Assembly: GCF_018598225.1 (NCBI RefSeq)
Contig: NZ_JAHESF010000011.1
Span: 124,001 to 188,000 of the forward strand
From: Chryseosolibacter histidinae
GTDB lineage: Bacteria > Bacteroidota > Bacteroidia > Cytophagales > Cyclobacteriaceae
Length of the DNA stretch: 64,000 bases
Direction: 5' to 3'
The notes beneath the pieces are model-generated. The model did not search any database, was not told where the DNA came from, and saw nothing but the letters and a program-made list of their open reading frames with translations. Of the stretch, positions 45,475 to 54,882 are shown one piece after another. A program made the translations under genes and the position numbers. Position 1 is the first letter of the stretch, and every line of letters starts with the position of its first letter.

Positions 45475-46455
45475 ATGCAAAAATCAATTACGTATTTATC
45501 ATCCCTGGCTACGGTCGTTGTGTTGGGTGTAGCGCTGTCGTCCTGCAAGGATGATGACCCGCCGGTGAAGCCGAAGGTCTCTGTTTCCGCTGCCACGATG
45601 ACGGTGAAGGAATCCGACGGAACCATTGAAGTCGAAGTTTCACTTGATAAGCCCGCGCCCAAAGATATATCGATCGAATATACACTTGACGGAACTGCCG
45701 TCGACAAGGCTACTATCAGCGGCAATCAGGCATACGATTATGAGATCACCGAGGATCCGGGAGAGATCAATATCGATAAAGGCCAATCAAAAGGTGTTAT
45801 AAAAATAGACCTGCTTTCTGATTCGTTTATCGAAGATCCTGAAACGATCGAGATCCAGCTCGAAAGCGCCACTGAAGGCATCGAGCTTACCCGCGACGAC
45901 GAAGTAAAGATCACCATTAACCAGGAAGATGGTTTGATCGTTGCCCTTTACTGGCCCGCACCCACCAGTACGGCTTACGCTGACATGGACTTGTTGGTAA
46001 GGATTGGAGCCACGGTCAACAATTGGGAAGCTGATATCTTCAACGGATCGGTGCAGGAAACCAACTCGGGGCCCGAGTTTGTGTTCTTCCCCAAAGCCTG
46101 GGGCAATGCAGCATACGGCATGAGCTATACGTATTATGATGGAACACTTGACCCGCTTAATTTCACCGTAAGGTTCATCGACCTTGTTAACGGTGCCATT
46201 GAACCGGAAGCCGGCTTCCAGGTCTTTACCGGTAGCTATACTGCTGCCAACAAGAACAAGTGGACAGACCTGAGCACCACACAGGTTGTTCAGACCTTTG
46301 TCACAAGCGGCGGAGCATACTCCAATATTTCACCTATCACAAAACCTACTGCAGGAAGCAGGATGAGCACTGCGCGTGATTCGAAGGGCACTATGGCGAG
46401 GGGTAGCAACAACTATCACCACGGCAGCCTTGTGAAAAAACTTAGCTTGAAATAA
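45475..46455 (+). CDS. Surface lipoprotein with a Calx-beta-like domain
   Basis: About 326 residues: lipoprotein signal (VVVLGVALSSC, Cys24), DDD spacer, then one Calx-beta-like beta-sandwich at about 32-145 (VSAATMTVKESDGTIEVEVSL, IEDPETIEIQLESA, VKITINQED). The second half (LYWPAPTSTAYADMDLLVRIG onward) is a separate beta-rich domain that I do not recognise. The C-terminal tail is basic. The frame is open upstream from a TTG, but the ATG gives the signal. It is the last gene on this strand before a strong terminator, 160 bases after DUF4302, and probably belongs to the same uptake locus. Confidence 0.75.
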   Translation: MQKSITYLSSLATVVVLGVALSSCKDDDPPVKPKVSVSAATMTVKESDGTIEVEVSLDKPAPKDISIEYTLDGTAVDKATISGNQAYDYEITEDPGEINIDKGQSKGVIKIDLLSDSFIEDPETIEIQLESATEGIELTRDDEVKITINQEDGLIVALYWPAPTSTAYADMDLLVRIGATVNNWEADIFNGSVQETNSGPEFVFFPKAWGNAAYGMSYTYYDGTLDPLNFTVRFIDLVNGAIEPEAGFQVFTGSYTAANKNKWTDLSTTQVVQTFVTSGGAYSNISPITKPTAGSRMSTARDSKGTMARGSNNYHHGSLVKKLSLK

Positions 46456-46470
46456 TTTAGAAGCTTCGGA

Positions 46471-46511
46471 AAATAAAAAGGGTGGACTGGTTCCACCCTT
46501 TTTATTTTGAC
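46471..46511 (+). terminator. Rho-independent terminator ending the SusCD locus
   Basis: AAATAAAAAGGGTGGA and TCCACCCTTTTTATTT form a perfect 16-bp stem with a 5-base loop, 15 bases past the last stop. The A/T-rich base of the stem would serve transcription from either side. Confidence 0.9.
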
Positions 46512-46592
46512 CACCAGCGTCTCAAGAGCGCTCCTGCATTCTGCTTAATTCGCAGTCCGCAGCTTATCACACACAACACTGAATTCGAAGGC

Positions 46593-46620
46593 CTCCTGAC
46601 TCCTTACTCCTGGCTCCTGA
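46593..46620. repeat. Four-unit heptamer array (CTCCTGA)
   Basis: CTCCTGA CTCCTTA CTCCTGG CTCCTGA in exact register, ending eight bases before the stop of the prefix-domain permease gene on the other strand. A related array lies at 56394-56421. Confidence 0.7.
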
Positions 46621-46628
46621 CTTCTTTT

Positions 46629-49301
46629 TTACTCATGCCTCAAACTCCTGGAAGGATTCGACAACGCCACCTTGATGATCTGTGAGCTCACGGTAACAAT
46701 GGTGATCGACAGGATCAGCACAATGGGAAGGATAAAAACTGTCCAGCTTAACGCGATCTTATAGGCGTAGGTAGCGAGCCAGTTCTGCATGAAGTAATAG
46801 GCGATCGGGATCGACAGCACAATGGCGACGGCGACAAGCTTTACAAAATCGAGCGAGAGCATGGAAAGTATGTTGGCTACCGACGCGCCCAGTACTTTTC
46901 GGATCCCGATCTCCTTCGTGCGCTGCACCGCGGCGTATGATGACAACCCGATAAGACCAAGGCACGAGACGATGATGGCGAGCACTGTAAAAATGTTCAC
47001 CACTTTGGCAAAACGATCCTCATCGCTGTACTGTTGCTTGTACCGGTCCTCGATAAAGAAATATTCGAAGATGTTATCGGGAAAAAATTCTTTGAAGGCC
47101 GACTCGATGGCGGGGATCAGCTGTTGATAGTCATTGGTGCTCAGTCGTATGGACGTAGCGTTCCTTCCGTACGCAGGTATAAAAAACAAGGGTTCCATCG
47201 GACTGCGAAGCGATTCCTGGTGAAAGTCACCGACCACACCCACCACGTTCCAGTCGCGCCCCCAGAAAGTCATCTGCCGCCCAACGATGTCCTGCGGGCG
47301 TTCGAAGCCCAGCAGGGCCGTTGCGTTACGGTTCACAACCACCGTGTTGATCTTGTCCCAGTTAACGTTGTGGTCACTGGCCAGAAACTTCCTGCCAGCC
47401 AGGAGCGGAATTTTATACGTATCGAAAAAGTCATAGTCGCATTGGAATTGGCTCATGGTATAGTGCTCCGTTCCGGCACCATCTTTCAACCGGATGTCGA
47501 ACGTCCTTCCCAACCTCCTGCCTGGCAGCGGTCCCGACGTAGCGGCAGAGGTAACGCCGTCGAGCTGCGTAAGGCGGTCCTTGAAACTTTCTACCCTGCT
47601 GATGAAAGTGGAGTCATAGGGCGTGCGCTCAGGGTTGCGCACCACCAGGATCTGGCCAAGGTCGATACCAAGGTCCGTTTCATTCATGAATTTTATCTGC
47701 TTTGAGACAATAAGGGTGCTGGTGATCAACGCCACGGAAGCGGTGAACTGGAACACCACCAGCGCCTTTCGCATCAGGTTGCCTGATGAAGACCGTATGA
47801 ACCTACCCTTCAACACCGTAACGGGCTGATAAGAGGACAATACGAAAGCGGGGTAAAATCCAGATAACAGGATGCCCGCTATGAGCACCGTGCATAATAC
47901 AGCGATGGTGAAGGCATCGGCCTCTCCAATCACCTTCCACAACGAGAGCTCTGTGCCTACCAACTGATTGAATGATGTTTGGAGGAGCTGCGCCAGGAGT
48001 AACGCGATGAGGAAGGCAATGACGCTGAGCAGCATCGATTCGAAAATGAATTGTTTGATCAACTGGCTTTTCAATGCACCCATTACTTTCCGCAGGCCTA
48101 CTTCTTTGGCCCGTTCGAGCGCCCGTGACGTGGTCAGGTTGATGTAGTTCACCCAGGCGATGAAGAGAATAAAAATGGCCACCACCAGCATAGCCCAAAC
48201 AGCTTTGCCACTGGCCTTTTTGGCGATGTCGTATTCATAGTCGGAGTACAGGTGCGCCTCCCGCAACGGCTGCAGGTAGAATTTTTCAACACTGCCCGAA
48301 ACTTTGTCGCCCTTGAAGTAACGTTCGCTGAACGCGGGGAATTTGCTTTCAAGCTTTTTGTAATCGACGCCGGGCTTCAGCACCAGGTAATGCCGCATAT
48401 CAGACCACTGCCAGCTGTCGTCGGCGCCTGTGTTATCGGGACGGATCAGCGTGGCGTATGACACCAGCACGTTGAACTGGATGTGCGAGTTCGCAGGCAC
48501 ATCACCACAAATGCCTGTTACCGTGTAAGGCTGCGGATCGAGGCCCCAGTAGATGGTCTTTCCAATGAGTGACGCGTAATCGCCATCGTTCACTTCAAAG
48601 TATTTTTTTGCCACCTTTTCCGTGAGCACAACACTGTAACGGTCTTTCAGTGCGGTTGCCCGCTGACCTGCCAGCAGCGGAAACGAAAAGACCGACAAAA
48701 AATGTTCGTCCACAAAATGACAGACATCGCCCCTGAACAGCTTGTCGTTGATCTTGACATTCATTTCACCACCCGGCATCAATCGCGTATGCTCCTCGAT
48801 CTCTTCATAGTCTTTGTGCATGGTTCCCCCGATGGTGGGATACATGATGGTGCCGTGCTGGATCAGCTTGCCGTTCTGGAACCGGTCGTTGGTGATGCGA
48901 TAGGTGCGCTCGAACTTATCGTTGAATTTGTCATAGCTGAGCTCAAAGCTCACGAACTGGAAGATCAGCAGGCATGACGCCAGGCCGATGGAGAGCCCTA
49001 TGATGTTGATGGCCGAGAATGTTTTGTTCTTCAGCACATTTCTGTAAGCGATGATGAGGTAATTGGTGAACATAACCGTATCGATTAGTTGAGTTGAAAA
49101 CTTGTTCCTGAAAATGATCTCCGGCCGGAAAAAGCGCAGCGTGTTCAGGAAGAGTCGCCTGCGCGCGATCTTCTCCCCCGCCTCTTCCACGTCGCACTCA
49201 AACTGCTGGATCAGGTCACCCTCGATGCCTTCATACAAGGCGGGCGGACAGAACCACGCAAGCAAATGGAAAGGCCAGGCCGGTATCTTTACATTATTCA
49301 T
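46629..49301 (-). CDS. Permease prefix domain 2 transporter, MacB/FtsX type (second copy)
   Basis: An 890-residue membrane protein. Residues 1-75 form the cytoplasmic prefix domain (LLAWFCPPALYEGIEGDLIQ), followed by a first membrane helix (about 95-112), a MacB-like periplasmic domain, and two FtsX units with AKEVGLRKVMGALKSQL and TKEIGIRKVLGASVANI. It ends NPSRSLRHE. The gene overlaps its upstream neighbour by 8 bases, indicating coupled translation. That neighbour is a paralogue and is preceded by a PadR regulator. No ATPase is encoded nearby, so the partner must come from elsewhere. Substrate unknown. Confidence 0.87.
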   Translation of the reverse strand: MNNVKIPAWPFHLLAWFCPPALYEGIEGDLIQQFECDVEEAGEKIARRRLFLNTLRFFRPEIIFRNKFSTQLIDTVMFTNYLIIAYRNVLKNKTFSAINIIGLSIGLASCLLIFQFVSFELSYDKFNDKFERTYRITNDRFQNGKLIQHGTIMYPTIGGTMHKDYEEIEEHTRLMPGGEMNVKINDKLFRGDVCHFVDEHFLSVFSFPLLAGQRATALKDRYSVVLTEKVAKKYFEVNDGDYASLIGKTIYWGLDPQPYTVTGICGDVPANSHIQFNVLVSYATLIRPDNTGADDSWQWSDMRHYLVLKPGVDYKKLESKFPAFSERYFKGDKVSGSVEKFYLQPLREAHLYSDYEYDIAKKASGKAVWAMLVVAIFILFIAWVNYINLTTSRALERAKEVGLRKVMGALKSQLIKQFIFESMLLSVIAFLIALLLAQLLQTSFNQLVGTELSLWKVIGEADAFTIAVLCTVLIAGILLSGFYPAFVLSSYQPVTVLKGRFIRSSSGNLMRKALVVFQFTASVALITSTLIVSKQIKFMNETDLGIDLGQILVVRNPERTPYDSTFISRVESFKDRLTQLDGVTSAATSGPLPGRRLGRTFDIRLKDGAGTEHYTMSQFQCDYDFFDTYKIPLLAGRKFLASDHNVNWDKINTVVVNRNATALLGFERPQDIVGRQMTFWGRDWNVVGVVGDFHQESLRSPMEPLFFIPAYGRNATSIRLSTNDYQQLIPAIESAFKEFFPDNIFEYFFIEDRYKQQYSDEDRFAKVVNIFTVLAIIVSCLGLIGLSSYAAVQRTKEIGIRKVLGASVANILSMLSLDFVKLVAVAIVLSIPIAYYFMQNWLATYAYKIALSWTVFILPIVLILSITIVTVSSQIIKVALSNPSRSLRHE

Positions 49302-51951
49302 ACTTCAATGTCTCTGCAGGATTGATCAGCGCTGCCTTGATGCCATGATAGCTCACGGACAACAATGCTATGAACAGCCCGATCACCATACCCGTCACAA
49401 ACAGCGGCCAACCCATCTCGATCCGGAAATGGAAACTGGAAAGCCACTGGTCCATGGCATACCATGACAACGGTGCAGCAATCAGGAATGCGATCACGGA
49501 AAGCCATACAAACTGTTTATTGAGCATCACGAATATCGCTCCGAGATCCGCGCCCAGCACTTTGCGGATGCCGATCTCCTTCGTACGGTTCACGGCGTTG
49601 ATGCCGGCAAGACCGAACAGTCCAAGGCACGAGATGAGAATAGCAAACACCGTGGCAAGCCCCATGATCGACATCCAGCGATTAAATTTGCCATACTGCT
49701 GAGCAACATTTTCATCGAGGAAACTGTATTCGAACGGCTTGCCTGGTGCTACCATGGTATAATCTTTCTGAAGACGTGCCAGGGTTTCGGGAATATTATC
49801 AGGAGCGATCTTGACCAGGATATGGTCGAGTCGTCCGTAATGCGTATCGATCGAGAGAAACGCAGGCCCCACATCCGACAGCAAGGAGTTAAAATGAAAA
49901 TCCCTGACCACACCGATGATCCGCGAGCCAAGGGTATCGGAGTGGCTGAATTTCAAACGCTCCTGCAACGGGTCGTTCCATTTCAGCTCCTTCACCAGTG
50001 CCTCGTTCACGATGATCGTATTGATCCCGTCGGCAGCGTTGTTGATGTCGAAATCCCTTCCCAGCGCCAATTTCATGTTCATGGTTTTGATAAAGTTGGC
50101 ATCGACCACATAACCGCTCACACTCTTTCCATCGCGATTGTTCATGATATTGTAGATCATGCCATCACCTCCTGCGAAAGGAAAGTTTGTTGCGCTTACC
50201 GATACCACGGCGGGGTTCAGCATGGCCCGGTGCTGGAGCCGTTCACCGATCTTCAGCGAATCTTCACCCCGCATGGCATTGGTACGGATCACCACCAGCT
50301 GATGCTGATCGTAGCCAAGGTCTTTTGTAGAGACATACTCCATCTGCCTGTACATGGTTACAGAGCTGATGATGAGAAAAGCGGAGAATGCGAACTGCAA
50401 CACCACCAGGGGTTTTGTAAAACCAGCCTGCAGCCGGGTCGTGAATCCACCTTTCAATACGTCAACCGGCCGGTAGCCTGAGAGGAAGAACGCAGGATAA
50501 CTTCCCGCCAGCAGGCCCACGAGCAGGGCAATGCCCAGGCACGCCACCGCCAGCGAAGGGATCTCCATAAGATCCAATGTGATACCCTTTCCCGTGAAGG
50601 AATTGAACGCAGGCAGGAACAGCACGGTCAGTCCGATGCCGATGACCATTGAAATGAAAGCCAGCAGCACCGACTCAACACTGAACTGATACACCAGCTG
50701 GCGTTTATACGCGCCCGCCACTTTGCGTACGCCCACTTCCATACGGCGTCGTGCCGACGTGGTGAGCGCAAGCGTGATGTAATTGATACAGGCAATGAGC
50801 AGGATCAATACGGCAACACCGCCCAGGATCCAGGAATATTTACGGTCACTGACCCTGCGTCCGCCCAGTGATTTGTCGAAATGGATATCGGCCAGGTTTG
50901 TGAAACGGAACGTGTAAGGCATGATCCCGTCAGGTACTTTCCGCTCCTGCTTCCATTGCTGGAGGTGCTCGCCCATGTACTTTTCCGCGAGCTTATCGAG
51001 CTTGGTCTCCAGGTTGGCAAGATCGGTTCCCGGGTGGAGCTGAACCAGGGCGCTCCATCCCATGTTGAGCCAGCTGTTGAGGTTGTGCTGATTGTAACCA
51101 CGCGATCCCTGGATCGGCGTAAGGATCTGGAAGTCCAGGCTTGAGTTGGCCGGTGGCGATTCGATGATGCCGGTCACTTTCAAGGTGCGCTCTCCGATCA
51201 TCACCAGTTCACCCATGGGATCCTTGTCTCCGAAATACTTACGGGCGATCGCATCTGTCAGCACCACTTCATCGTTGGTGACGAAAAGTTTTTCAGCATT
51301 CCCATTGATAAGCCGGAACGAGAACATCCTGAAAAAATCAGCGTCGACGTAAGTAACATTTTCCCGGAATACCTTGTCGTCATATTTCATCAGGCCTGAA
51401 TTCCCGGCGAAGTGCGTGGCATACTCCACTTCCGGCAATTCCGACTTCATTACCTGTGGCAGCGCCATTTGCATGGGTGCGATCTTGTGGAACTGGTCTT
51501 CGGGTCCGGAAGCCTTGCTGTTGTACTCGAACCCGTGCATCATATAGAGCCGTTCCTTGCTGGCGTGAAACTGGTCGAAGCTTTTTTCGTCCTGAATGAA
51601 AAGATAGATCAGCACACAGAAAGCAATGCCGATGCTCAGGCCGGACGCATTGATGAAAGAATACAATTTGCGCCGGAGGATGTTGCGCGAGGCTACCTTG
51701 AAGTAATTTCCGATCATAACACTGTTGATAAGCTGTAATGAAAATCTGTTTCGTAAGAGGATGCCGGGTCTGAAAAACCGCAGCACGTTCAGCACAAGCC
51801 GCCGGCGTGCCGCTTTGGTTCCTATCTCGTGCGCATCCTGATCGTACTGCTCGAGCAGGTCGCCCTCGATGCCTTCGTACAACGCCGGTGGACAGAACCA
51901 CGAAAGGAACCGGAGTGCAAGGTTATTTTTTTGCGGATGATGGATCATCAT
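49294..51951 (-). CDS. Permease prefix domain 2 transporter, MacB/FtsX type (first copy)
   Basis: An 885-residue paralogue of the downstream gene, with the same prefix domain (FLSWFCPPALYEGIEGDLLEQ, residues 13-33), first membrane helix near 105-122, and two FtsX units (RMEVGVRKVAGAYKRQL and TKEIGIRKVLGADLGAI). It ends NPAETLKYE. It starts 46 bases after the PadR stop and overlaps the next gene by 8 bases, so the three form one operon. Prefix-domain permeases are known to go with PadR-type regulators, sometimes in the same chain. The prefix probably mediates regulation or assembly (inference). Confidence 0.88.
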   Translation of the reverse strand: MMIHHPQKNNLALRFLSWFCPPALYEGIEGDLLEQYDQDAHEIGTKAARRRLVLNVLRFFRPGILLRNRFSLQLINSVMIGNYFKVASRNILRRKLYSFINASGLSIGIAFCVLIYLFIQDEKSFDQFHASKERLYMMHGFEYNSKASGPEDQFHKIAPMQMALPQVMKSELPEVEYATHFAGNSGLMKYDDKVFRENVTYVDADFFRMFSFRLINGNAEKLFVTNDEVVLTDAIARKYFGDKDPMGELVMIGERTLKVTGIIESPPANSSLDFQILTPIQGSRGYNQHNLNSWLNMGWSALVQLHPGTDLANLETKLDKLAEKYMGEHLQQWKQERKVPDGIMPYTFRFTNLADIHFDKSLGGRRVSDRKYSWILGGVAVLILLIACINYITLALTTSARRRMEVGVRKVAGAYKRQLVYQFSVESVLLAFISMVIGIGLTVLFLPAFNSFTGKGITLDLMEIPSLAVACLGIALLVGLLAGSYPAFFLSGYRPVDVLKGGFTTRLQAGFTKPLVVLQFAFSAFLIISSVTMYRQMEYVSTKDLGYDQHQLVVIRTNAMRGEDSLKIGERLQHRAMLNPAVVSVSATNFPFAGGDGMIYNIMNNRDGKSVSGYVVDANFIKTMNMKLALGRDFDINNAADGINTIIVNEALVKELKWNDPLQERLKFSHSDTLGSRIIGVVRDFHFNSLLSDVGPAFLSIDTHYGRLDHILVKIAPDNIPETLARLQKDYTMVAPGKPFEYSFLDENVAQQYGKFNRWMSIMGLATVFAILISCLGLFGLAGINAVNRTKEIGIRKVLGADLGAIFVMLNKQFVWLSVIAFLIAAPLSWYAMDQWLSSFHFRIEMGWPLFVTGMVIGLFIALLSVSYHGIKAALINPAETLKYE

Positions 51952-51997
51952 GATTCGCTACGCTGGGTTTGATAACTGAACATTAGTCCTGTCGTTA

Positions 51998-52324
51998 TTA
52001 ACCGAACTTCAGCTGAGGGATCAGTTTCCAGAGGTCCATCCGCGCTTCCTTCATGGCGCGCAGCATGGCCAGGCCCGCGTTGGTCACGGTGAAGATCCTT
52101 TTCCTCCGTCCACCCCTGGCGTTGGTGGCGCCACCCATGTGCGACTTCACATATCCTTTGTCTTCGAGTCTGTACAGCGTAACGTGCACAGCACTCAGGT
52201 TCACTGTTCTTCCCACCCGCTCTTTGATCTCCGTTACGATAGCGTTTCCGTAGGCATCGTTCTGCAGAATGCCGACCATTGTCAGCACCAGCTCTTCGAA
52301 TTCGCCCAGATATTCTTTGCTCAT
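51998..52324 (-). CDS. PadR family transcriptional regulator
   Basis: A 108-residue winged-helix repressor of the short PadR type. The helix-turn-helix and wing are visible in LTMVGILQNDAYGNAIVTEI, VNLSAVHVTLYRLEDKGYVKS and GGRRKRIFTVTNAGLAML; a short C-terminal helix would make the dimer. The frame stays open for 23 more codons upstream, but these cover the inverted repeat in the promoter region, and MSKEYLGEFEEL is the typical PadR start. It heads the operon of two prefix-domain permeases and probably represses it, itself included. Confidence 0.9.
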   Translation of the reverse strand: MSKEYLGEFEELVLTMVGILQNDAYGNAIVTEIKERVGRTVNLSAVHVTLYRLEDKGYVKSHMGGATNARGGRRKRIFTVTNAGLAMLRAMKEARMDLWKLIPQLKFG

Positions 52325-52340
52325 TTGTATATAAATTGTA

Positions 52341-52363
52341 AGACTAATATACAGCATTAGTCT
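52341..52363 (-). promoter_or_regulatory. Putative PadR operator
   Basis: AGACTAAT and ATTAGTCT form a perfect 8-bp inverted repeat with a 7-base spacer, beginning 16 bases upstream of the PadR start. Its size and place fit an autoregulatory PadR site. The remaining bases up to 52680 contain no gene or clear promoter. Confidence 0.6.
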
Positions 52364-52680
52364 ATACTTTGTTAAAGTAATCGCACAACGCAATGGCTGT
52401 TCGCCTGGTATCTGTCTGTTAACCAGCTATTTAGATCACTGAATTTTGTGAAAATTTTTTCGCTTATCGGGGATAAACGCCAACAATCGTCTAAATCTGT
52501 CCACGATATGCGAAATGTAAACACTTGTCGTTAGGTTGCCGGCCGAAATGATGAAGGTTGAACTTAAACGGCTGTAAGTATGAGATGAATGAACACCACT
52601 GACCCGTCTGTAGCGACTTTTTTCTTTTAATCAGTTTAATTTTTTAATCACCGCCTGACCAAGGCCTAAACAAAGTAAGC

Positions 52681-53058
52681 ATGACCAACCAAAGAACTTT
52701 TTCAATCGCAAAAAAAGTGTTTTCTGCACTCGTAGCTGTTTGCCTGCTGGCAAGCTGCCAGGAAGATGAGATGTTAGCTGTTTCTGAAGATGTTGAAACT
52801 GCGGCGGCCAGCGTTGCTGAACCCAACATATCGAGTCTTACTTTTTCGGGTTCTTATACGCAGCTGGCAGAAAAGGTTGAATGTAGCACCTGCACTTTTG
52901 TAGTGGATGAAAACAGTGAAGTAGTAGACGGCGCCAAGCTGGGTCTGAAACCCGGAAGCGTGATCTGCCTGAAGGCCGCGCTGAAATACGGCGATCTCAC
53001 TTTTGTGAACCTGGAAGGTACTGAAGAAGCACCGATCACCATCGGCACCTGCCAATAA
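52681..53058 (+). CDS. Stand-alone N-terminal cap of the beta-helix lipoprotein family
   Basis: A 125-residue lipoprotein (signal ALVAVCLLASC, Cys26). Its C-terminal half, CSTCTFVVDENSEVVDG then LGLKPGSVICLKAALKYGDLTFVNLEG and PITIGTC, matches the first 75 or so mature residues of the three full-length beta-helix proteins that follow. It then stops where they continue into the helix (IIIKNCGG). The shared VICLKA is closest to the next gene, 42 bases downstream. No remnant of the missing part is visible in that gap, so this is either a clean truncation that still encodes an intact cap or a functional small family member. Confidence 0.7.
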   Translation: MTNQRTFSIAKKVFSALVAVCLLASCQEDEMLAVSEDVETAAASVAEPNISSLTFSGSYTQLAEKVECSTCTFVVDENSEVVDGAKLGLKPGSVICLKAALKYGDLTFVNLEGTEEAPITIGTCQ

Positions 53059-53100
53059 GGTGACGCTGCTGTGACCGGATTTTCACGTTTAAAAAAATCA

Positions 53101-54489
53101 ATGAACAAGGTAACCTCTATTACCGGCAGGCTGTGTGCTGTTGTTGCGTTGTCTGCGCTGCTGCAATGTTCGGAAGACGAGGTATTGCAGCGTGCCGATG
53201 ACCCGGCAACTTCAGCTTCAGCAACGACCGACTGCGGCTGCACCTATACTGTTCCCGCAGGAACGCACCTTGTAGACGGGCAGGCACTGGCGATCAAGCC
53301 AGGCAACGTGATCTGCCTGAAAGCCGGCGCCGCGTATGCCAACCTCCTGTTCAGGAATATCAGGGGTACCGCGGCAAGTCCCGTGATCATCAGGAACTGC
53401 GGAGGCACCGTAACCCTGAATGCAACGGGGAAACCATACGCCATGAAGACAGAGCTCAGCCGGTATTTCAGGATCACCGGCGGTACAGGCACTACCTACG
53501 GCATCAGGCTCAATGCCGGATCACAGGGCCTGATGCTGGACAAGCTCAGCTCAGATGTTGAAGTAGACCACCTGGAGATTTCCAATCCTGGTTTTGCAGG
53601 CATCATGGCCAAAACCGATCCCACGTGCGATGATGCAACCCTCCGGGGCAACTTCGTGATGCGGAACGTTGTGCTTCACGACAATTATGTTCACGATACC
53701 GGTGGCGAAGGATTCTACGTGGGCAATACATTCTACCTGTCTGGCATGAGCACCAGCTGCGGCATCAAGCTGCCGCACATTATTGAAGGTGTGAAGATCT
53801 ACAATAATGTGATCAGGAACACGGGCTGGGAAGCCATCCAGGTTGGCTCGACACCGCAGGGCGCCCAGGTGTTCAACAACCGGATCGAGAACTACGGTGT
53901 AAAGAATGTGAAGTTCCAAAACAACGGCGTTCAGTTCGGCGAAGGTGCGCCGGGAAAGTTCTACAATAACTACATCAAAGGTGGAAAAGGCATCGCATTG
54001 TTCATCCTGGGTAATGGCGAAAACTTCGTTTATAACAATGTGATCGTAAACGCAGGACAGGATGCCATGTTCTGTGATGAGCGCACCGCTACCGGCAGCG
54101 GCTTCAGGTTCATCAACAACACCATCATCAATCCCGGAACGAACGGCATCAGGATCTACGCCGACCTTGTATCCATGAACGTTGTGCTCAACAACGTCAT
54201 TGTGAACCCGGGCAGCTACAGCACGTACAAGTATCCGCGAACCGGTAACGACGCCTATGTGTACCTGCTGAGCAAAACGGTAAAGGCCAAGATCGAAAAC
54301 AATTATTTTACCAGAGACATCGCTTCGGTGAAATTTACCAATGCCCCGGCGGGCGACTACAGTGTACGCGCCGGATCGCCGTTGATCGATAAAGGATTCA
54401 ACATTGCTTCTTATAACATTACTGTTGATTATCGCCAGCAGCCACGGCTCAAAGGTGCTGCTTACGATATCGGGGCGTATGAATATTGA
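53101..54489 (+). CDS. Right-handed parallel beta-helix lipoprotein, copy 1
   Basis: About 462 residues. Lipoprotein signal (VALSALLQC, Cys23), an N-terminal cap with CGCTYTVPAGTHLVDG, then a right-handed beta-helix with Asn ladders (NGVQFGEGAPGKFYNNYIKGG, FVYNNVIVNAGQ, FINNTIINPGTNGIRIYA) and the C-terminal closing motif AYDIGAYEY. Conserved with its paralogues are GFAGIMAKTDPTCDDATLRGN and VHDTGGEGFYVGN, the likeliest active or ligand site (D, H and E cluster). Such folds occur in polysaccharide lyases, epimerases and adhesins; which applies is unknown. The frame is open 10 codons upstream from a GTG; the ATG chosen gives a better signal. Confidence 0.85.
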   Translation: MNKVTSITGRLCAVVALSALLQCSEDEVLQRADDPATSASATTDCGCTYTVPAGTHLVDGQALAIKPGNVICLKAGAAYANLLFRNIRGTAASPVIIRNCGGTVTLNATGKPYAMKTELSRYFRITGGTGTTYGIRLNAGSQGLMLDKLSSDVEVDHLEISNPGFAGIMAKTDPTCDDATLRGNFVMRNVVLHDNYVHDTGGEGFYVGNTFYLSGMSTSCGIKLPHIIEGVKIYNNVIRNTGWEAIQVGSTPQGAQVFNNRIENYGVKNVKFQNNGVQFGEGAPGKFYNNYIKGGKGIALFILGNGENFVYNNVIVNAGQDAMFCDERTATGSGFRFINNTIINPGTNGIRIYADLVSMNVVLNNVIVNPGSYSTYKYPRTGNDAYVYLLSKTVKAKIENNYFTRDIASVKFTNAPAGDYSVRAGSPLIDKGFNIASYNITVDYRQQPRLKGAAYDIGAYEY

Positions 54490-54510
54490 GTACAAATTTT
54501 ATTAACGATT

Positions 54511-54541
54511 AAAAAGGCCTGCACACGCAGGCCTTTTTTTA
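54511..54541 (+). terminator. Rho-independent terminator after beta-helix copy 1
   Basis: AAAAAGGCCTGC and GCAGGCCTTTTT form a perfect 12-bp stem with a 4-base loop and a run of seven T, 22 bases past the stop. Confidence 0.92.
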
Positions 54542-54547
54542 TGCCCA

Positions 54548-54623
54548 TAGTCGTCAGACCACTGCGCGCCGGCTCTCGCGCGAGGAAGTGCTCCGACGAC
54601 TACGCGTAGTGGTTCGATGACTA
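54548..54623. repeat. Long imperfect palindrome sharing a core with 955-1001
   Basis: TAGTCGTCAGACCACTGCG on the left pairs with CGTAGTGGTTCGATGACTA on the right (mostly Watson-Crick, three wobbles, one mismatch). Its TCGTCAGACCACTG core is identical to the left arm of the hairpin at 955. Confidence 0.6.
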
Positions 54624-54775
54624 GCGGACAACCAGCCATTCAGTGGCAATTCAACCGGCAATTCTCTCTGCTCATCGTTAACCTGTCTTAAGCCAAAAAC
54701 TTTTTAATCCTTACACAGCTGCTTCCGACCGGCAGTAACATACTTTTGTCATTGGCGATTAAGCGTCCTTTGTAT

Positions 54776-54841
54776 TTCACCTAACCCTGGCAAAAGATGA
54801 TCACATAGTTACACAACGCCCGTCCGTCTGTCTGTAGTTGC
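54776..54841 (+). other. Leader segment shared with beta-helix copy 3
   Basis: Begins TTCACCTAAC and ends GTTGC, 66 bases long. The region before copy 3 has the same end motifs exactly 66 bases apart. A TACTTTTG at 54741-54748 just before it fits a -7 box but has no TTG partner. Confidence 0.35.
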
Positions 54842-54882
54842 CCATTGATCCTGTTAAGAAAATCCCACTAGTTCTTTTACCC

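Noticed and set aside
52681-53058. Calling the cap-only beta-helix gene a pseudogene
   Set aside because: Signal peptide, cap and stop are intact, and no decayed downstream remnant is visible, so the evidence for a dead gene is not there.
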